A DNA stretch of 64,000 nt from Marseilla massiliensis (lineage in GTDB: Bacteria > Bacteroidota > Bacteroidia > Bacteroidales > Bacteroidaceae): positions 1 through 64,000 of the forward strand of contig NZ_JACJJG010000006.1 of assembly GCF_016899855.1 (NCBI RefSeq), read 5' to 3'. The position numbers and the translations under genes were made by a program. Position 1 is the first letter of the stretch; each line of letters starts with the position of its first letter. The notes under the pieces were generated by a model. That model saw only the letters and a list, made by a program, of their open reading frames with translations, did not search any database and was not told where the DNA came from. This document shows positions 8,289 to 17,236 of the stretch, piece after piece.

Positions 8289-8320
8289 CAAAGATAAATA
8301 AGTTTATAATATAAACCAAA
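8289..8320 (-). promoter_or_regulatory. Promoter of the DUF2141-membrane protein-regulator operon
   Basis: On the minus strand TTTG (8317-8320) lies 20 bases from TATCTTTG (8289-8296), followed by CA. Both boxes and their spacing match the Bacteroidota -33/-7 promoter, the best full match in the window. Confidence 0.8.
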
Positions 8321-8514
8321 TAAACGTAAAATAAAGAGCGTTCAATTATTAAACATTAACACACAAACAGTTATTCTACCATTAATCAGCCATCAATTTA
8401 ACAACAAGAAACAATCAACAATACAACAAATAACACCTGACAACACCACCGAACACGTCAAGTAAAAAGGCCATTTGAGACTAACGGCGTAACGCCCTGA
8501 CACTCAATGCATTA

Positions 8515-8600
8515 TAAAAGACCGCCTTTCGCCTTGTAAAAGGTGGCCTTTTAGGAGCTAAAAGACGGCCTTTTGGAACGCAAAAGGCCGTCTTTTGGGG
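8515..8600 (+). repeat. Dispersed palindromic repeat, copy C
   Basis: Four units in a row: AAAAGACCGCCTTTCG, AAAAGGTGGCCTTTTAG, AAAAGACGGCCTTTTGG and AAAAGGCCGTCTTTTGG, at about 20-22 base spacing. The right edge (GGTTCTTCCGCAGTTC) resembles the GGTTCATC edge of copies B, E and F. Confidence 0.8.
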
Positions 8601-8638
8601 TTCTTCCGCAGTTCTTGTTGGATAAAGTTAAGTATTAC

Positions 8639-8776
8639 AGTTCGGTATAAGAATAATACTTCTTTTGAATAAAGAACTTACATTGTTTTGTAGTTCAAGC
8701 TGTCGAAGCGCGGAATGACAGATACCCACCGACAGCTTGCAGTAGGATTATTATCACATCATCATTATACCGAACT
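8639..8776. repeat. Nested palindrome (two inverted repeats, one inside the other)
   Basis: The outer arms AGTTCGGTATAA (8639-8650) and TTATACCGAACT (8765-8776) are perfect 12-mers. The inner arms CAAGCTGTCG (8696-8705) and CGACAGCTTG (8730-8739) are perfect 10-mers with a 24-base apical loop. The 138-base unit could be a small non-autonomous mobile element or a structured RNA. Confidence 0.7.
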
Positions 8777-8899
8777 CACGTTAAGTACTATAATCATGAC
8801 CTCGGAGGGAGCTATGGCGCTATGATAAGCATAGCGCTCAACAACGTGAAATACTGTTATTTATCAATATCTAAAGCGCTAACAAAACGAATATTTGAG

Positions 8900-8907
8900 T
8901 ATATTTG
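8900..8907 (+). promoter_or_regulatory. Bacteroidota -7 promoter element for DUF1810 and arginase-fold genes
   Basis: TATATTTG followed by CA matches TAnnTTTG. It overlaps the alternative TTG codon at 8905, which therefore cannot be the start; the ATG at 8935 can. Confidence 0.7.
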
Positions 8908-8934
8908 CAGACAACAAAAAACACCGACAGACTT

Positions 8935-9378
8935 ATGGATTACGACTTACGGAGATTTATCAAGGCGCAAAGCCTGCCGTATTCAGGGTATTCCACGGCA
9001 CTGGAAGAAATCAAGGCAGGACGCAAACGCTCGCATTGGATATGGTACATATTCCCGCAACTTAAAGGGTTGGGGCATAGCTACAACGCCGAATACTACG
9101 GCATAGCGGAGCGTGAGGAGGCCGAAGCCTACCTTGCGGACGCCACGCTCGGCTTACGGCTTAGGGAGATTTCACTGGCGCTGCTCGCCGTTAACGGCAA
9201 GTCGGCAAGTGAAATTCTCGGCGATATAGACGCCATGAAAGTAAAATCAAGCATGACACTGTTCGACGCCATCTCCCCGGGCGACGTCTTCGCCGCCGTT
9301 ATCGACAAATACTTTGACGGCAAACGCGACGGACTCACCCTGAAAATGCTTGACAGAAAACAGTCAGACCGACCGTAG
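8935..9378 (+). CDS. DUF1810 family protein
   Basis: 147 residues from the ATG at 8935 (MDYDLRRFIKAQ), the position at which this family normally begins. The upstream in-frame TTG lies inside the promoter. Typical DUF1810 features are the YSTALEEIKAGRKRSHWIWY stretch, followed by FPQLKGLG and then YGIAEREEAEAYL. It is predicted to be a soluble cytoplasmic protein of unknown function; no catalytic residues are established that I know of. The arginase-fold gene follows 34 bases downstream and is probably cotranscribed. Confidence 0.88.
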   Translation: MDYDLRRFIKAQSLPYSGYSTALEEIKAGRKRSHWIWYIFPQLKGLGHSYNAEYYGIAEREEAEAYLADATLGLRLREISLALLAVNGKSASEILGDIDAMKVKSSMTLFDAISPGDVFAAVIDKYFDGKRDGLTLKMLDRKQSDRP

Positions 9379-9412
9379 CCGCCAACGGTATATAAGATAA
9401 ACGTAGGTACTA

Positions 9413-10165
9413 ATGGACAAGAAGGTTATCATCATGAACTTCTCCGGCGTGTATTCCGAGGAGCCGTTCGCCCTTAATCCACGCTTCACCCACCTTGACT
9501 GCACCCATCTGCACGGTACCGACTGCTATTGCGACAAGGACGGACAACGCGCCATACGCCGCATAATCGCGCCCTACCCTGCACAAGGCATACACTTCAT
9601 CGACTCAGGCGACTACCATTATGTAACCAAATTCTGGACAGACAAGATTTCAATTCCGTTCTCATTAGTACTGTTCGACCACCACACGGATATGCAACCG
9701 TCACAGTGGGGCGGCATGCTGTCAAGTGGCGGGTGGGTGAAAGACATGGCTGACACCAATCCCTTACTTAACCACGTCATCATATTAGGCATTCCCGAGG
9801 CAAGTGTGGCGTCAATCCCCAAGGCTTATCACGACAAGGTTAAGGTGGTTACCGACGCGCAACTGCACAGCCATGCCGTTTCAAGCCGGTCGCTCGCCAT
9901 CGCCGAAACGCTGTACATATCCATCGACAAGGACGTACTCGACACCAATTCAGCCCGCACAAACTGGGACCAAGGCACGCTTTCACTAGACGAGATGAAA
10001 CGCATACTGTACCTTATCATGAAGCACGAACAGGTAATAGGCATTGACGTCTGCGGCGAATGCCCCGCCACACTCGGCCTGTTCAGTACTGACAATGGCA
10101 TTATCATTGACGACAACGCGAACCGTGAGCTGCTCGAAATGTTCAGACAGCAGAGATTATTCTGA
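9413..10165 (+). CDS. Arginase/ureohydrolase-fold protein
   Basis: 250 residues. Two metal-ligand motifs of the ureohydrolase superfamily are visible: LFDHHTDM (D89, H90, H91, D93) and YISIDKDVLD (D172, D174), with a further candidate His in GDYHY (H69). This predicts a binuclear manganese hydrolase of the arginase/agmatinase/formimidoylglutamase type. It is shorter than typical arginases (about 300), so substrate and even activity are uncertain. The C-terminal part GIDVCGECPAT corresponds to the usual late strand of the fold. It probably shares a transcript with the DUF1810 gene. Confidence 0.8.
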   Translation: MDKKVIIMNFSGVYSEEPFALNPRFTHLDCTHLHGTDCYCDKDGQRAIRRIIAPYPAQGIHFIDSGDYHYVTKFWTDKISIPFSLVLFDHHTDMQPSQWGGMLSSGGWVKDMADTNPLLNHVIILGIPEASVASIPKAYHDKVKVVTDAQLHSHAVSSRSLAIAETLYISIDKDVLDTNSARTNWDQGTLSLDEMKRILYLIMKHEQVIGIDVCGECPATLGLFSTDNGIIIDDNANRELLEMFRQQRLF

Positions 10166-10221
10166 ACAACAAGAGTTCGATACAAGCTTAATCCTTGTAA
10201 AGGGCAAAATATATCCACCAT

Positions 10222-10275
10222 TGCGCTGACATAATAAATATATCTGACAGATAATGACTGCCGTCTGTCAGCGCA
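10222..10275. other. Alternative hairpins downstream of the arginase-fold gene
   Basis: TGCGCTGACA (10222-10231) and CTGACAG (10244-10250) can each pair with the same 3' segment around TGTCAGCGCA (10266-10275). The two stems exclude each other. The site lies in the 275-base gap between convergent genes; no poly-T follows. Confidence 0.45.
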
Positions 10276-10374
10276 TAACCATCTGGTAAACAACAAGATG
10301 ACTACATAAATGACAGCTGACAGAGAAAACGGGAATATCCATCAATGTAACCCAGTTAACAAGACAGCAACCAG

Positions 10375-10413
10375 AAAACAAAAGCGCTCCTTCCCGTCAC
10401 GGAAAGGAGCGCT
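10375..10413 (-). terminator. Intrinsic terminator of the ribosomal protein block
   Basis: On the minus strand AGCGCTCCTT pairs perfectly with AAGGAGCGCT (10404-10413 and 10383-10392) around an 11-base loop, followed by TTTGTTTT. It lies 27 bases beyond the rplQ stop codon. Confidence 0.9.
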
Positions 10414-10440
10414 ATCATAGAGATATACTTCTTAATCAGA

Positions 10441-10959
10441 TTATTCAGCCTTAGGAGCTTCTTCTGCAGGAGCTTCAGCCTTAGCCTCTTCAGCTACGGG
10501 AGCCTCAGTTGCCTGTGCTTCAGGAGCAGCAGCCTCGGCAGCCTTCGAGCGGCGGCTACGACGAGTCTTCTTGGCTGCCTTCGGAGTCTTAGCCATGTTC
10601 TCGTCATAATCAACGAGCTCGATGAAGCATATATCAGCAGCGTCGCCCTGACGGGTTCCGAGCTTGATAATACGTGTATAGCCTCCGGGACGGTCAGCTA
10701 CCTTAGTAGAGATTTCCTTGAAAAGCTCTGTTACCGCATACTTGTTCTGCAAATAACGGAACACGACACGACGAGAAGTTGTGGTGTCGGTCTTTGAACG
10801 GGTAATCAAGGGCTCTACATAAGCCTTGAGAGCCTTGGCCTTTGCGAGAGTCGTAGTGATTCTTTTGTGCATTATCAGCGAAACAGCCATGTTTGCGAGC
10901 ATAGCCTTACGGTGAGATGCAGTACGACTCAGATGGTTGAATTTCTTGTTATGTCTCAT
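10441..10959 (-). CDS. rplQ: 50S ribosomal protein L17 with acidic tail
   Basis: 172 residues from ATG at 10959 ([20 protein letters not shown]). The L17 core covers residues 1-118. Beyond it are a basic patch ([10 protein letters not shown], 130-139) and an Ala/Glu/Pro-rich tail to the end, absent from the 127-residue E. coli protein but common in Bacteroidota. L17 sits near the polypeptide exit tunnel. It is the last gene of the block, 74 bases after rpoA and just before a strong terminator. An upstream in-frame start at 11010 is rejected because it precedes the conserved N terminus. Confidence 0.96.
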   Translation of the reverse strand: MRHNKKFNHLSRTASHRKAMLANMAVSLIMHKRITTTLAKAKALKAYVEPLITRSKTDTTTSRRVVFRYLQNKYAVTELFKEISTKVADRPGGYTRIIKLGTRQGDAADICFIELVDYDENMAKTPKAAKKTRRSRRSKAAEAAAPEAQATEAPVAEEAKAEAPAEEAPKAE

Positions 10960-11033
10960 TTTTTCGTTAATTCTTTTTGGAATAATCGCAAGCCGTGGCC
11001 ACCGCCACACAGCGGTGGCCTACGTTAGAGCGG

Positions 11034-12026
11034 TTATTCTTTGTCTAATTTGTACTTTGATATGTCAGTTCCAAACGACAGATTCAGACTCTCGAGCAAA
11101 TCATCAAGCTCTGAAAGCGATTTCTTACCGAAATTGCGGAACTTCAAGAGGTCTGTCTTGTTATACTGTACCAAGTCTCCGAGAGTCTCGACGTCAGCAG
11201 CCTTCAGACAGTTGAGTGCACGAACTGAGAGGTTCATGTCTACAAGCTTGGTCTTGAGCAACTGGCGCATGTGGAGAACTTCCTCGTCGAATTCCTGGTT
11301 GCCCTCAACGTCGTTGTTCTCAAGAGTGATCTTCTCGTCAGAGAACAGCATGAAGTGGTAAATCAGTATTTTAGCGGCTTCTTTCAGCGCATCTTTCGGG
11401 TGAATGGAACCGTCCGTCGTAACTTCAATAACCAGTTTGTCGTAGTCTGTCTTCTGTTCAACACGATACGGCTCAACCGAATATTTCACGTTACGGATCG
11501 GAGTGTAAATAGAATCGATAGGAATAACGTTGACGTCAGTGCAGAACTCACGGTTCTCGTCTGCGGGTACGTAACCGCGGCCTTTGTTTATGGTAAGGTC
11601 TATCTGCATTGAGGCTTTGGCATCTAAATGACAAATCACCAAATCAGGGTTTAACACTTCAAATCCAGTCAGATACTTACCTATGTCGCCGGCCTTGAAC
11701 TCGGTAGAATTCTCCACGGTGACACTAACTTTTTCGTTCTCGAATTCTTCTACTACTTGCTTGAATCTTACTTGCTTCAAATTCAAGATAATGTTGGTAA
11801 CATCCTCTTTTACGCCAGGTACAGAGGAAAACTCATGCTCAACACCCGCTATGCGGATAGTGTTGATAGCATAACCCTCAAGCGATGAAAGGAGAATGCG
11901 GCGCAGCGAGTTACCGATGGTAACACCGAAGCCAGGCTCAAGAGGACGAAACTCGAACTTGCCGAATTTGTCGTTAGCCTCCAGCATTACTACTTTATCA
12001 GGTTTTTGAAATGCTAATATCGCCAT
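11034..12026 (-). CDS. rpoA: RNA polymerase alpha subunit
   Basis: 330 residues, normal length. The N-terminal assembly domain (1-235) contains [17 protein letters not shown], needed for dimerisation and beta/beta-prime binding. The C-terminal domain (about 250-315, [20 protein letters not shown]) carries the helix-hairpin-helix that contacts DNA upstream elements and activators. It is located between rpsD (12 bases upstream) and rplQ, the conserved alpha-operon order. Confidence 0.98.
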   Translation of the reverse strand: MAILAFQKPDKVVMLEANDKFGKFEFRPLEPGFGVTIGNSLRRILLSSLEGYAINTIRIAGVEHEFSSVPGVKEDVTNIILNLKQVRFKQVVEEFENEKVSVTVENSTEFKAGDIGKYLTGFEVLNPDLVICHLDAKASMQIDLTINKGRGYVPADENREFCTDVNVIPIDSIYTPIRNVKYSVEPYRVEQKTDYDKLVIEVTTDGSIHPKDALKEAAKILIYHFMLFSDEKITLENNDVEGNQEFDEEVLHMRQLLKTKLVDMNLSVRALNCLKAADVETLGDLVQYNKTDLLKFRNFGKKSLSELDDLLESLNLSFGTDISKYKLDKE

Positions 12027-12038
12027 TAATTTAATGAT

Positions 12039-12644
12039 TTATTTAGAATACAACTCAACGATTAACTGTTCCTTTATGTTCTCGGGAATATCGGCGCGCT
12101 CCGGTTTGTGCAGAAGCTTACCGCTCTTTGTATTCTCGTCCCACTCAAGCCAAGGATACTTGCTATGGTTGAATCCTGCGAGAGCTGCCTCGATTACTTC
12201 GAGAGACTTAGACTTCTCGCGAACGCCTATAACCTGTCCGGGCTTAACTGAATATGAAGGAATGTTGACAACCTGTCCGTCAACCACGATATGCTTGTGG
12301 CCTACAAGCTGGCGAGCAGCTGCACGTGTAGGAGCTATTCCGAGACGGAACACAACATTATCAAGACGGCATTCAAGACTCTGAAGCAAAACCTCACCGG
12401 TAATGCCCTCAGCCTTTGCTGCATGCTCGAACAAGTTACGGAACTGGCGCTCAAGTACACCGTATGTGTATTTAGCCTTTTGCTTCTCTGCCAACATGAC
12501 ACCGTACTCAGACATCTTTCTGCGACGGTTGTTGCCATGCTGTCCAGGAGGGAAGTTTCTTCTGGACAAAACTTTGTCCGCGCCAAAGATCGGTTCTCCA
12601 AAACGGCGCGCGATTTTTGATTTCGGTCCTATATATTTAGCCAT
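12039..12644 (-). CDS. rpsD: 30S ribosomal protein S4
   Basis: 201 residues. The N-terminal part is [20 protein letters not shown], and an S4 RNA-binding domain lies at about 94-155 ([24 protein letters not shown]). It is a primary 16S rRNA binder that nucleates the 30S body; in E. coli it represses the alpha operon, so it may act on this transcript. There are no Cys-type zinc ligands at the N terminus (zinc-free form). A 76-base gap separates it from rpsK. Confidence 0.97.
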   Translation of the reverse strand: MAKYIGPKSKIARRFGEPIFGADKVLSRRNFPPGQHGNNRRRKMSEYGVMLAEKQKAKYTYGVLERQFRNLFEHAAKAEGITGEVLLQSLECRLDNVVFRLGIAPTRAAARQLVGHKHIVVDGQVVNIPSYSVKPGQVIGVREKSKSLEVIEAALAGFNHSKYPWLEWDENTKSGKLLHKPERADIPENIKEQLIVELYSK

Positions 12645-12720
12645 AATATTTTTAATTTGCTTTCAGCCATTCCGCATATCCTACACGGATACACGGAATG
12701 AATATTAAATGTGTACTTGA

Positions 12721-13110
12721 TTAAACTCTTCTTCTCTTCGGAGGACGGCAACCGTTGTGCGGTAACGGCGTTACGTCTACAATTTCGGTAACCTCTATAC
12801 CTGCACCGTGTACGGCACGGATAGCTGACTCGCGGCCATTACCCGGTCCCTTAACGAATGCCTTTACCTTGCGAAGTCCGAGGTCGTATGCTACTTTTGC
12901 GCAATCCTCTGCGGCCATCTGGGCTGCATACGGAGTGTTCTTCTTTGAACCGCGGAAGCCCATCTTGCCAGCTGAAGACCAAGAAATCACTTGACCTTCG
13001 CTATTTGCCAAAGATACAATAATGTTATTGAACGAGCTATGTACGTGAAGCTGACCCATTGCGTCAACCTTAACGTTTCTTTTCTTGGATGTTGCTGATT
13101 TCTTTGCCAT
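12721..13110 (-). CDS. rpsK: 30S ribosomal protein S11
   Basis: 129 residues. The conserved core includes [15 protein letters not shown] and the C-terminal [18 protein letters not shown], which lines the mRNA path at the 30S platform. It starts 9 bases after the rpsM stop in the standard rpsM-rpsK-rpsD-rpoA-rplQ order. Confidence 0.97.
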   Translation of the reverse strand: MAKKSATSKKRNVKVDAMGQLHVHSSFNNIIVSLANSEGQVISWSSAGKMGFRGSKKNTPYAAQMAAEDCAKVAYDLGLRKVKAFVKGPGNGRESAIRAVHGAGIEVTEIVDVTPLPHNGCRPPKRRRV

Positions 13111-13119
13111 AACTAATTA

Positions 13120-13500
13120 TTATTTAGTAGCCTTTTTCTTATTAGCAACAGTCTTCTTCTTTCCCTTGCGGGTACGAGCATTATTCTTTGTACTCTGACC
13201 GCGAACCGGAAGACCGTTACGATGACGTATACCACGATAGCAACCAATATCCATGAGTCGCTTGATGTTCATCTGGATCTCAGAACGGAGATCACCTTCT
13301 ACCTTGTACTCAGCGCCGATAATCTCACGGATTTTAGCTGCCTGGTCATCAGTCCACTCGCTGACCTTCAGGTCACGGCTTACGCCTGCCTTATCCAATA
13401 TCTTTGCTGAACTACTTCGACCTATACCATAAATATAAGTCAATGCGATTTCGCCACGCTTATTCTGGGGCAAATCTACTCCAACAATTCTTATTGCCAT
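13120..13500 (-). CDS. rpsM: 30S ribosomal protein S13
   Basis: 126 residues. It begins [20 protein letters not shown], has the helix-two-turn-helix region and the basic C-terminal tail ([17 protein letters not shown]) that contacts P-site tRNA and the 50S subunit. It follows rpmJ by 32 bases. Confidence 0.97.
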   Translation of the reverse strand: MAIRIVGVDLPQNKRGEIALTYIYGIGRSSSAKILDKAGVSRDLKVSEWTDDQAAKIREIIGAEYKVEGDLRSEIQMNIKRLMDIGCYRGIRHRNGLPVRGQSTKNNARTRKGKKKTVANKKKATK

Positions 13501-13532
13501 TTTAGTTAATGATAAATTAAATAATTAATGTT

Positions 13533-13649
13533 TTAACCCTGACGCAACTTGTACTTAGGGTTCTTCTTGTTGATAACGAACAGGCGACCTTTACGACGTA
13601 CGATCTTACAGTCGGGTGTACGTTTTTTCAATGATGCTCTTGTCTTCAT
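13533..13649 (-). CDS. rpmJ: 50S ribosomal protein L36 (zinc-free type)
   Basis: 38 residues read directly: it starts [20 protein letters not shown] and ends in PKYKLRQG. Only one Cys (C14) remains, so the CxxC..C..H zinc site of the C+ form is lost; this is the C- type that does not need zinc. It is positioned between infA and rpsM, as in most bacteria. Confidence 0.96.
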   Translation of the reverse strand: MKTRASLKKRTPDCKIVRRKGRLFVINKKNPKYKLRQG

Positions 13650-13663
13650 ATATCTCTACTAAA

Positions 13664-13882
13664 TTATTTGTATCTGAATACTATTCTGCCCTTTGTCAAA
13701 TCATAAGGACTCATCTCAACCTTGACCTTATCACCAGGAAGGATCTTGATATAATGCATCCTCATTTTCCCAGAAATATGGGCTGTGATTGGACAGCCAT
13801 TCTCCAACTCTACGCGGAACATTGCATTGGATAATGCCTCTACTATCGTTCCGTCTTGCTCAATTGCATCCTGTTTTGCCAT
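13664..13882 (-). CDS. infA: Translation initiation factor IF-1
   Basis: 72 residues, a single OB-fold domain: [20 protein letters not shown] at the N terminus and [20 protein letters not shown] in the middle. It binds the A-site region of the 30S subunit during initiation. It lies 6 bases downstream of map and 14 upstream of rpmJ. Confidence 0.97.
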   Translation of the reverse strand: MAKQDAIEQDGTIVEALSNAMFRVELENGCPITAHISGKMRMHYIKILPGDKVKVEMSPYDLTKGRIVFRYK

Positions 13883-13888
13883 TCTTAA

Positions 13889-14689
13889 TTAATGTATATT
13901 TCCTTCTAATTGTTCTATCTCTTCAAACGAAGACAAAATCTCCGACTCTCCTCTGCGCACAGCTATCGTATGCTCGAAATGAGCAGCAGGCTTACCGTCA
14001 CGAGTCTTAATCGTCCAACGATCAGGCATCATGCAGATTGACCTGTCTCCCATTGTTATCATTGGCTCAATCGCAATGCACATACCGGTTTTCAACAATA
14101 CGCCGTTACCACACGAGCCATAATTCGGTATTGACGGGTCTTCATGCATTTTCCGGCCAATTCCATGTCCAGTCAATTCACGTACGACACCATAACCGAA
14201 AGACTGACAATGTTCTTGAACTGCATTCCCGATATCGCCCACATGCTTACCAGCTACGGCATTTTCAATTCCCAGAAAAAGAGCCTCCTTAGTAACCTTC
14301 AACAGTTGTTTTACCTCAGGAGCCACTTCGCCAACACAAAAAGTATAACATGAGTCTCCATTGAAACCATCAAGCATTGCGCCACAATCTACCGATATAA
14401 TATCACCATCCTTCAGAACAGTTTTATCGTCAGGTATACCATGGACAACAACATCATTTACAGATGTACAGATACTACCGGGAAACGGATTACCATAAGG
14501 ATTCGGGAAATTCTTGAAGGTTGGTATTCCTCCATTATCCCGTATAAACTCTTCAGCAATCTTGTCCAATTGGAGTGTTGTAACACCCGGCGCGATATGG
14601 TTAAATATCTCACCGAGTGTTTTAGCTACTAGTTGATTTGCCTTTCGCATCAACTCGATTTCATCTTCTGTCTTGAGAAATATCTTCAT
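13889..14689 (-). CDS. map: Methionine aminopeptidase, type I
   Basis: 266 residues. Removes the initiator Met from nascent proteins. The five metal ligands are all present: D101 and D112 (VDCGAMLDGFNGDSC), H175 (GHGIGRK), E208 (IEPM) and E239 (FEH), each four residues beyond the E. coli numbering. It lacks the N-terminal zinc-finger extension, hence subtype Ia-like. It sits between secY (19 bases) and infA (6 bases), the usual place in spc operons outside enterobacteria. Confidence 0.97.
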   Translation of the reverse strand: MKIFLKTEDEIELMRKANQLVAKTLGEIFNHIAPGVTTLQLDKIAEEFIRDNGGIPTFKNFPNPYGNPFPGSICTSVNDVVVHGIPDDKTVLKDGDIISVDCGAMLDGFNGDSCYTFCVGEVAPEVKQLLKVTKEALFLGIENAVAGKHVGDIGNAVQEHCQSFGYGVVRELTGHGIGRKMHEDPSIPNYGSCGNGVLLKTGMCIAIEPMITMGDRSICMMPDRWTIKTRDGKPAAHFEHTIAVRRGESEILSSFEEIEQLEGNIH

Positions 14690-14708
14690 TCAGTACAGAA
14701 AAATCAAA

Positions 14709-16052
14709 TCAATATGCAGAAACAGTATTGTTGCGTCCACGAACGCGACCTGAATTGAGCAATCCATCATAATGGCGCATCATAAGATGGCTCTCAATCT
14801 GCTGCAGGGTGTCAAGTACGACTCCCACAAGGATGAGAAGCGATGTGCCACCAAAGAATTGCGAGAACGCATCCTGTACATCCAGCAATCCAGCAAGAGC
14901 CGGCATTATCGCAATGAATGCGATGAACAAAGAACCAGGCAGTGTTATACGTGACATGACGGTGTCTATGTAATCCGCCGTATCCTTACCAGGCTTTATG
15001 CCGGGGATGAATCCATTGTTACGCTTCATATCCTCTGCCATTTGGGTAGGATTCAAAGTTATTGCCGTATAGAAATACGTGAAAGCAATAATCAAAATTG
15101 CAAACACTATATTGTACAACAAACTTCTGTGATCCATCAATGAGCGAAGGAAATAACCGCTTTGATCCGTTGAATACTGCACAATTGCCAAAGGAATGAA
15201 CATCAACGCCTGGGCGAAAATGATAGGCATCACATTGGCAGCAAAAAGCTTCAACGGAACGTACTGGCGTGCACCACCATATTGTTTATTTCCGACAAGC
15301 CTCTTTGCATACTGCACAGGTATCTTGCGAGTACCTTGCACCAAAAGCAATGACGCACATACGACAATGTAAAGAATAAGTATCTCGACGATGAACATGA
15401 TGATACCACCACTGGTGATAGCGGTGAAGCGAGAGCTGACCTCCTGGATGAAAGCCTGGGGCAGTCGAGCTATAATACCAATCATGATTATCAAAGAAAT
15501 ACCATTGCCGATACCCTTGTCTGTTATACGCTCACCAAGCCAAAGCACAAACATACTGCCAGCAGCGAGTATGACTGTTGCAGGAATGATGAATACAGAC
15601 CAGTCAATTCCTGACGACAAAGCTCCGTATGCCTGCACCTTAAGATTCATCAGATACGAAGGAGCCTGGAACAAAAGAATTGCAACGGTCAAAATTCGTG
15701 TATACCAGTTGATTTTCTTCCTTCCACTTTCTCCTTCACGCTGCATCTTCTGGAAATAAGGCACAGCCACTGCAAGAAGCTGCATGACAATGGAAGCCGA
15801 GATGTAAGGCATTATACCCAACGCAAAAATAGAAGCATTGGAAAATGCACCACCGGAGAACATGTCCAACAGCGACATTAAACCGCCGCTGGTCTGAGAT
15901 TGCAGCTTCTGTAACATTGACGGGTCGATACCGGGCAGAACCACGAACGAGCCGAAACGATAAATTGCTACAAACAGTATGGTTATGAGGATTCGCTGGC
16001 GCAAATCCTCAATTTTCCAACAGTTCTTCAGTGTCTCAATAAACTTTTTCAT
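14709..16052 (-). CDS. secY: Preprotein translocase subunit SecY
   Basis: 447 residues, the ten-helix channel of the Sec translocon. Recognisable parts are the first helix (RILITILFVAIYRFGSFVVL), the plug region, the cytoplasmic loop VQGTRKIPVQYAKRLVG, and the C5 loop RNNGFIPGIKPGKDTADYI needed for SecA. It starts 4 bases after rplO. SecE is encoded at 60371-60562. Confidence 0.98.
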   Translation of the reverse strand: MKKFIETLKNCWKIEDLRQRILITILFVAIYRFGSFVVLPGIDPSMLQKLQSQTSGGLMSLLDMFSGGAFSNASIFALGIMPYISASIVMQLLAVAVPYFQKMQREGESGRKKINWYTRILTVAILLFQAPSYLMNLKVQAYGALSSGIDWSVFIIPATVILAAGSMFVLWLGERITDKGIGNGISLIIMIGIIARLPQAFIQEVSSRFTAITSGGIIMFIVEILILYIVVCASLLLVQGTRKIPVQYAKRLVGNKQYGGARQYVPLKLFAANVMPIIFAQALMFIPLAIVQYSTDQSGYFLRSLMDHRSLLYNIVFAILIIAFTYFYTAITLNPTQMAEDMKRNNGFIPGIKPGKDTADYIDTVMSRITLPGSLFIAFIAIMPALAGLLDVQDAFSQFFGGTSLLILVGVVLDTLQQIESHLMMRHYDGLLNSGRVRGRNNTVSAY

Positions 16053-16056
16053 TTAC

Positions 16057-16503
16057 TTAGATTATTGTTGTGTTACCACCTGCTGCCTTGATTGCATCTT
16101 CGGCAGATTTTGAAAAGGCGTTAGCCTCTACTTCAAGCTTAGCCTTAAGCTCACCGTTGCCAAGAATCTTGACCAACTTCTTACCATTAGTCAGACCGGC
16201 AGCTTTCAATTCGTTAATGCCAATCTTTGTAAGATTCTTTGCCTCAGCAAGAGCCTGAAGCGTTGAAATATTAACCGCAAAATACTCTTTGTGGTTGATA
16301 TTCTTGAAGCCTGCCTTCGGGACACGACGCTGCAAAGGCATCTGGCCTCCTTCGAAGCCAATCTTCTTCTTGTAACCAGAACGAGCTTTAGCACCTTTAT
16401 GACCACGAGTTGACGTGCCACCAAGGCCAGAACCTGGGCCACGGCCCAGACGGCGACGTGAATGTGTAGAGCCTTCAGCTGGTTTCAAATTATTTAGTTT
16501 CAT
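16057..16503 (-). CDS. rplO: 50S ribosomal protein L15
   Basis: 148 residues: the glycine/arginine-rich N terminus (RRRLGRGPGSGLGGTSTRGH) that penetrates 23S rRNA, then a globular domain with a VKILGNGEL strand. It is separated by 26 bases from rpmD and 4 from secY. Confidence 0.97.
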   Translation of the reverse strand: MKLNNLKPAEGSTHSRRRLGRGPGSGLGGTSTRGHKGAKARSGYKKKIGFEGGQMPLQRRVPKAGFKNINHKEYFAVNISTLQALAEAKNLTKIGINELKAAGLTNGKKLVKILGNGELKAKLEVEANAFSKSAEDAIKAAGGNTTII

Positions 16504-16529
16504 AATCGTTCCTTTTTAAAATGTCATTA

Positions 16530-16706
16530 TTACTCAATAACGGTTACCAGATGATGAACCTTCCTTATCATACCACGAAGTGAGGGAGTGTCCTCACACT
16601 CCACTACTTGAGATATCTTGTGCAAGCCCAATGCGGCAAGCGTACGTTTCTGGTCCACAGGAGCACCGATTTTACTCTTGATCTGCTTAATCTTTATTGT
16701 TGCCAT
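16530..16706 (-). CDS. rpmD: 50S ribosomal protein L30
   Basis: 58 residues read from the sequence: it starts MATIKIKQIKSKIGAPVDQK, continues RTLAALGLHKISQVV and ends in HHLVTVIE. Normal length for bacterial L30. It lies between rpsE (11 bases) and rplO (26 bases), the standard spc order. Confidence 0.97.
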   Translation of the reverse strand: MATIKIKQIKSKIGAPVDQKRTLAALGLHKISQVVECEDTPSLRGMIRKVHHLVTVIE

Positions 16707-16717
16707 TTTACAGTCTC

Positions 16718-17230
16718 CTATCCTCTAAATACTTTATCCAGACTAATACCACGTGTCTTGGCTATTGTGTAAGCATCACGCATTTGGCTCAGCGCAACGA
16801 TTGTAGCCTTAACAAGGTTATGAGGGTTAGACGAGCCCTTAGACTTAGCAAGGACATCTTTTACGCCGACACTCTCAAGAACGGCACGCATAGCACCACC
16901 GGCAACAAGACCGGTACCTGCTGCAGCAGGCTTGAGGAATACCTGAGCTCCTCCAAAAGTAGCCTCAATTTCATGAGGAACAGTACCCTTGAGAATAGGA
17001 ACCTTTACGAGATTCTTCTTAGCAGCCTCGACACCTTTAGAAATGGCGGCTGTAACCTCACCAGCCTTACCAAGTCCCCAGCCGATAATACCATTGCCGT
17101 CACCGACTACAACAATCGCAGCAAAAGTAAAGGTACGACCACCCTTGGTAACTTTAGTAACACGGTTAATAGCAACCAATCTGTCTTTTAATTCAACGTC
17201 GCTATTTATTTTAACTTTATTCATTGCCAT
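16718..17230 (-). CDS. rpsE: 30S ribosomal protein S5
   Basis: 170 residues. It has the S5 N-terminal double-stranded RNA-binding domain ([20 protein letters not shown]) and a C-terminal domain ([20 protein letters not shown]). S5 acts in decoding accuracy and translocation. A second Met two codons in (17224) is an alternative start; 17230 matches the MAMN.. start known in the phylum. Confidence 0.96.
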   Translation of the reverse strand: MAMNKVKINSDVELKDRLVAINRVTKVTKGGRTFTFAAIVVVGDGNGIIGWGLGKAGEVTAAISKGVEAAKKNLVKVPILKGTVPHEIEATFGGAQVFLKPAAAGTGLVAGGAMRAVLESVGVKDVLAKSKGSSNPHNLVKATIVALSQMRDAYTIAKTRGISLDKVFRG

Positions 17231-17236
17231 AATCGA

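Larger units (their letters stand above)
8119..8934. other. Long intergenic region between divergent DUF2141 and DUF1810 genes
   Basis: 816 bases with no supported gene. In order: the structured GC-rich leader of the DUF2141 operon (8119-8288), its promoter (8289-8320), an AT-rich stretch, repeat copy C (8515-8600), a nested palindrome (8639-8776), a small perfect hairpin (8817-8837) and the DUF1810 promoter (8900-8907). Confidence 0.65.

Noticed and set aside
8905-8934. TTG start extending the DUF1810 protein by ten residues
   Set aside because: The codon lies inside the TATATTTG promoter box; the ATG at 8935 matches the family start.
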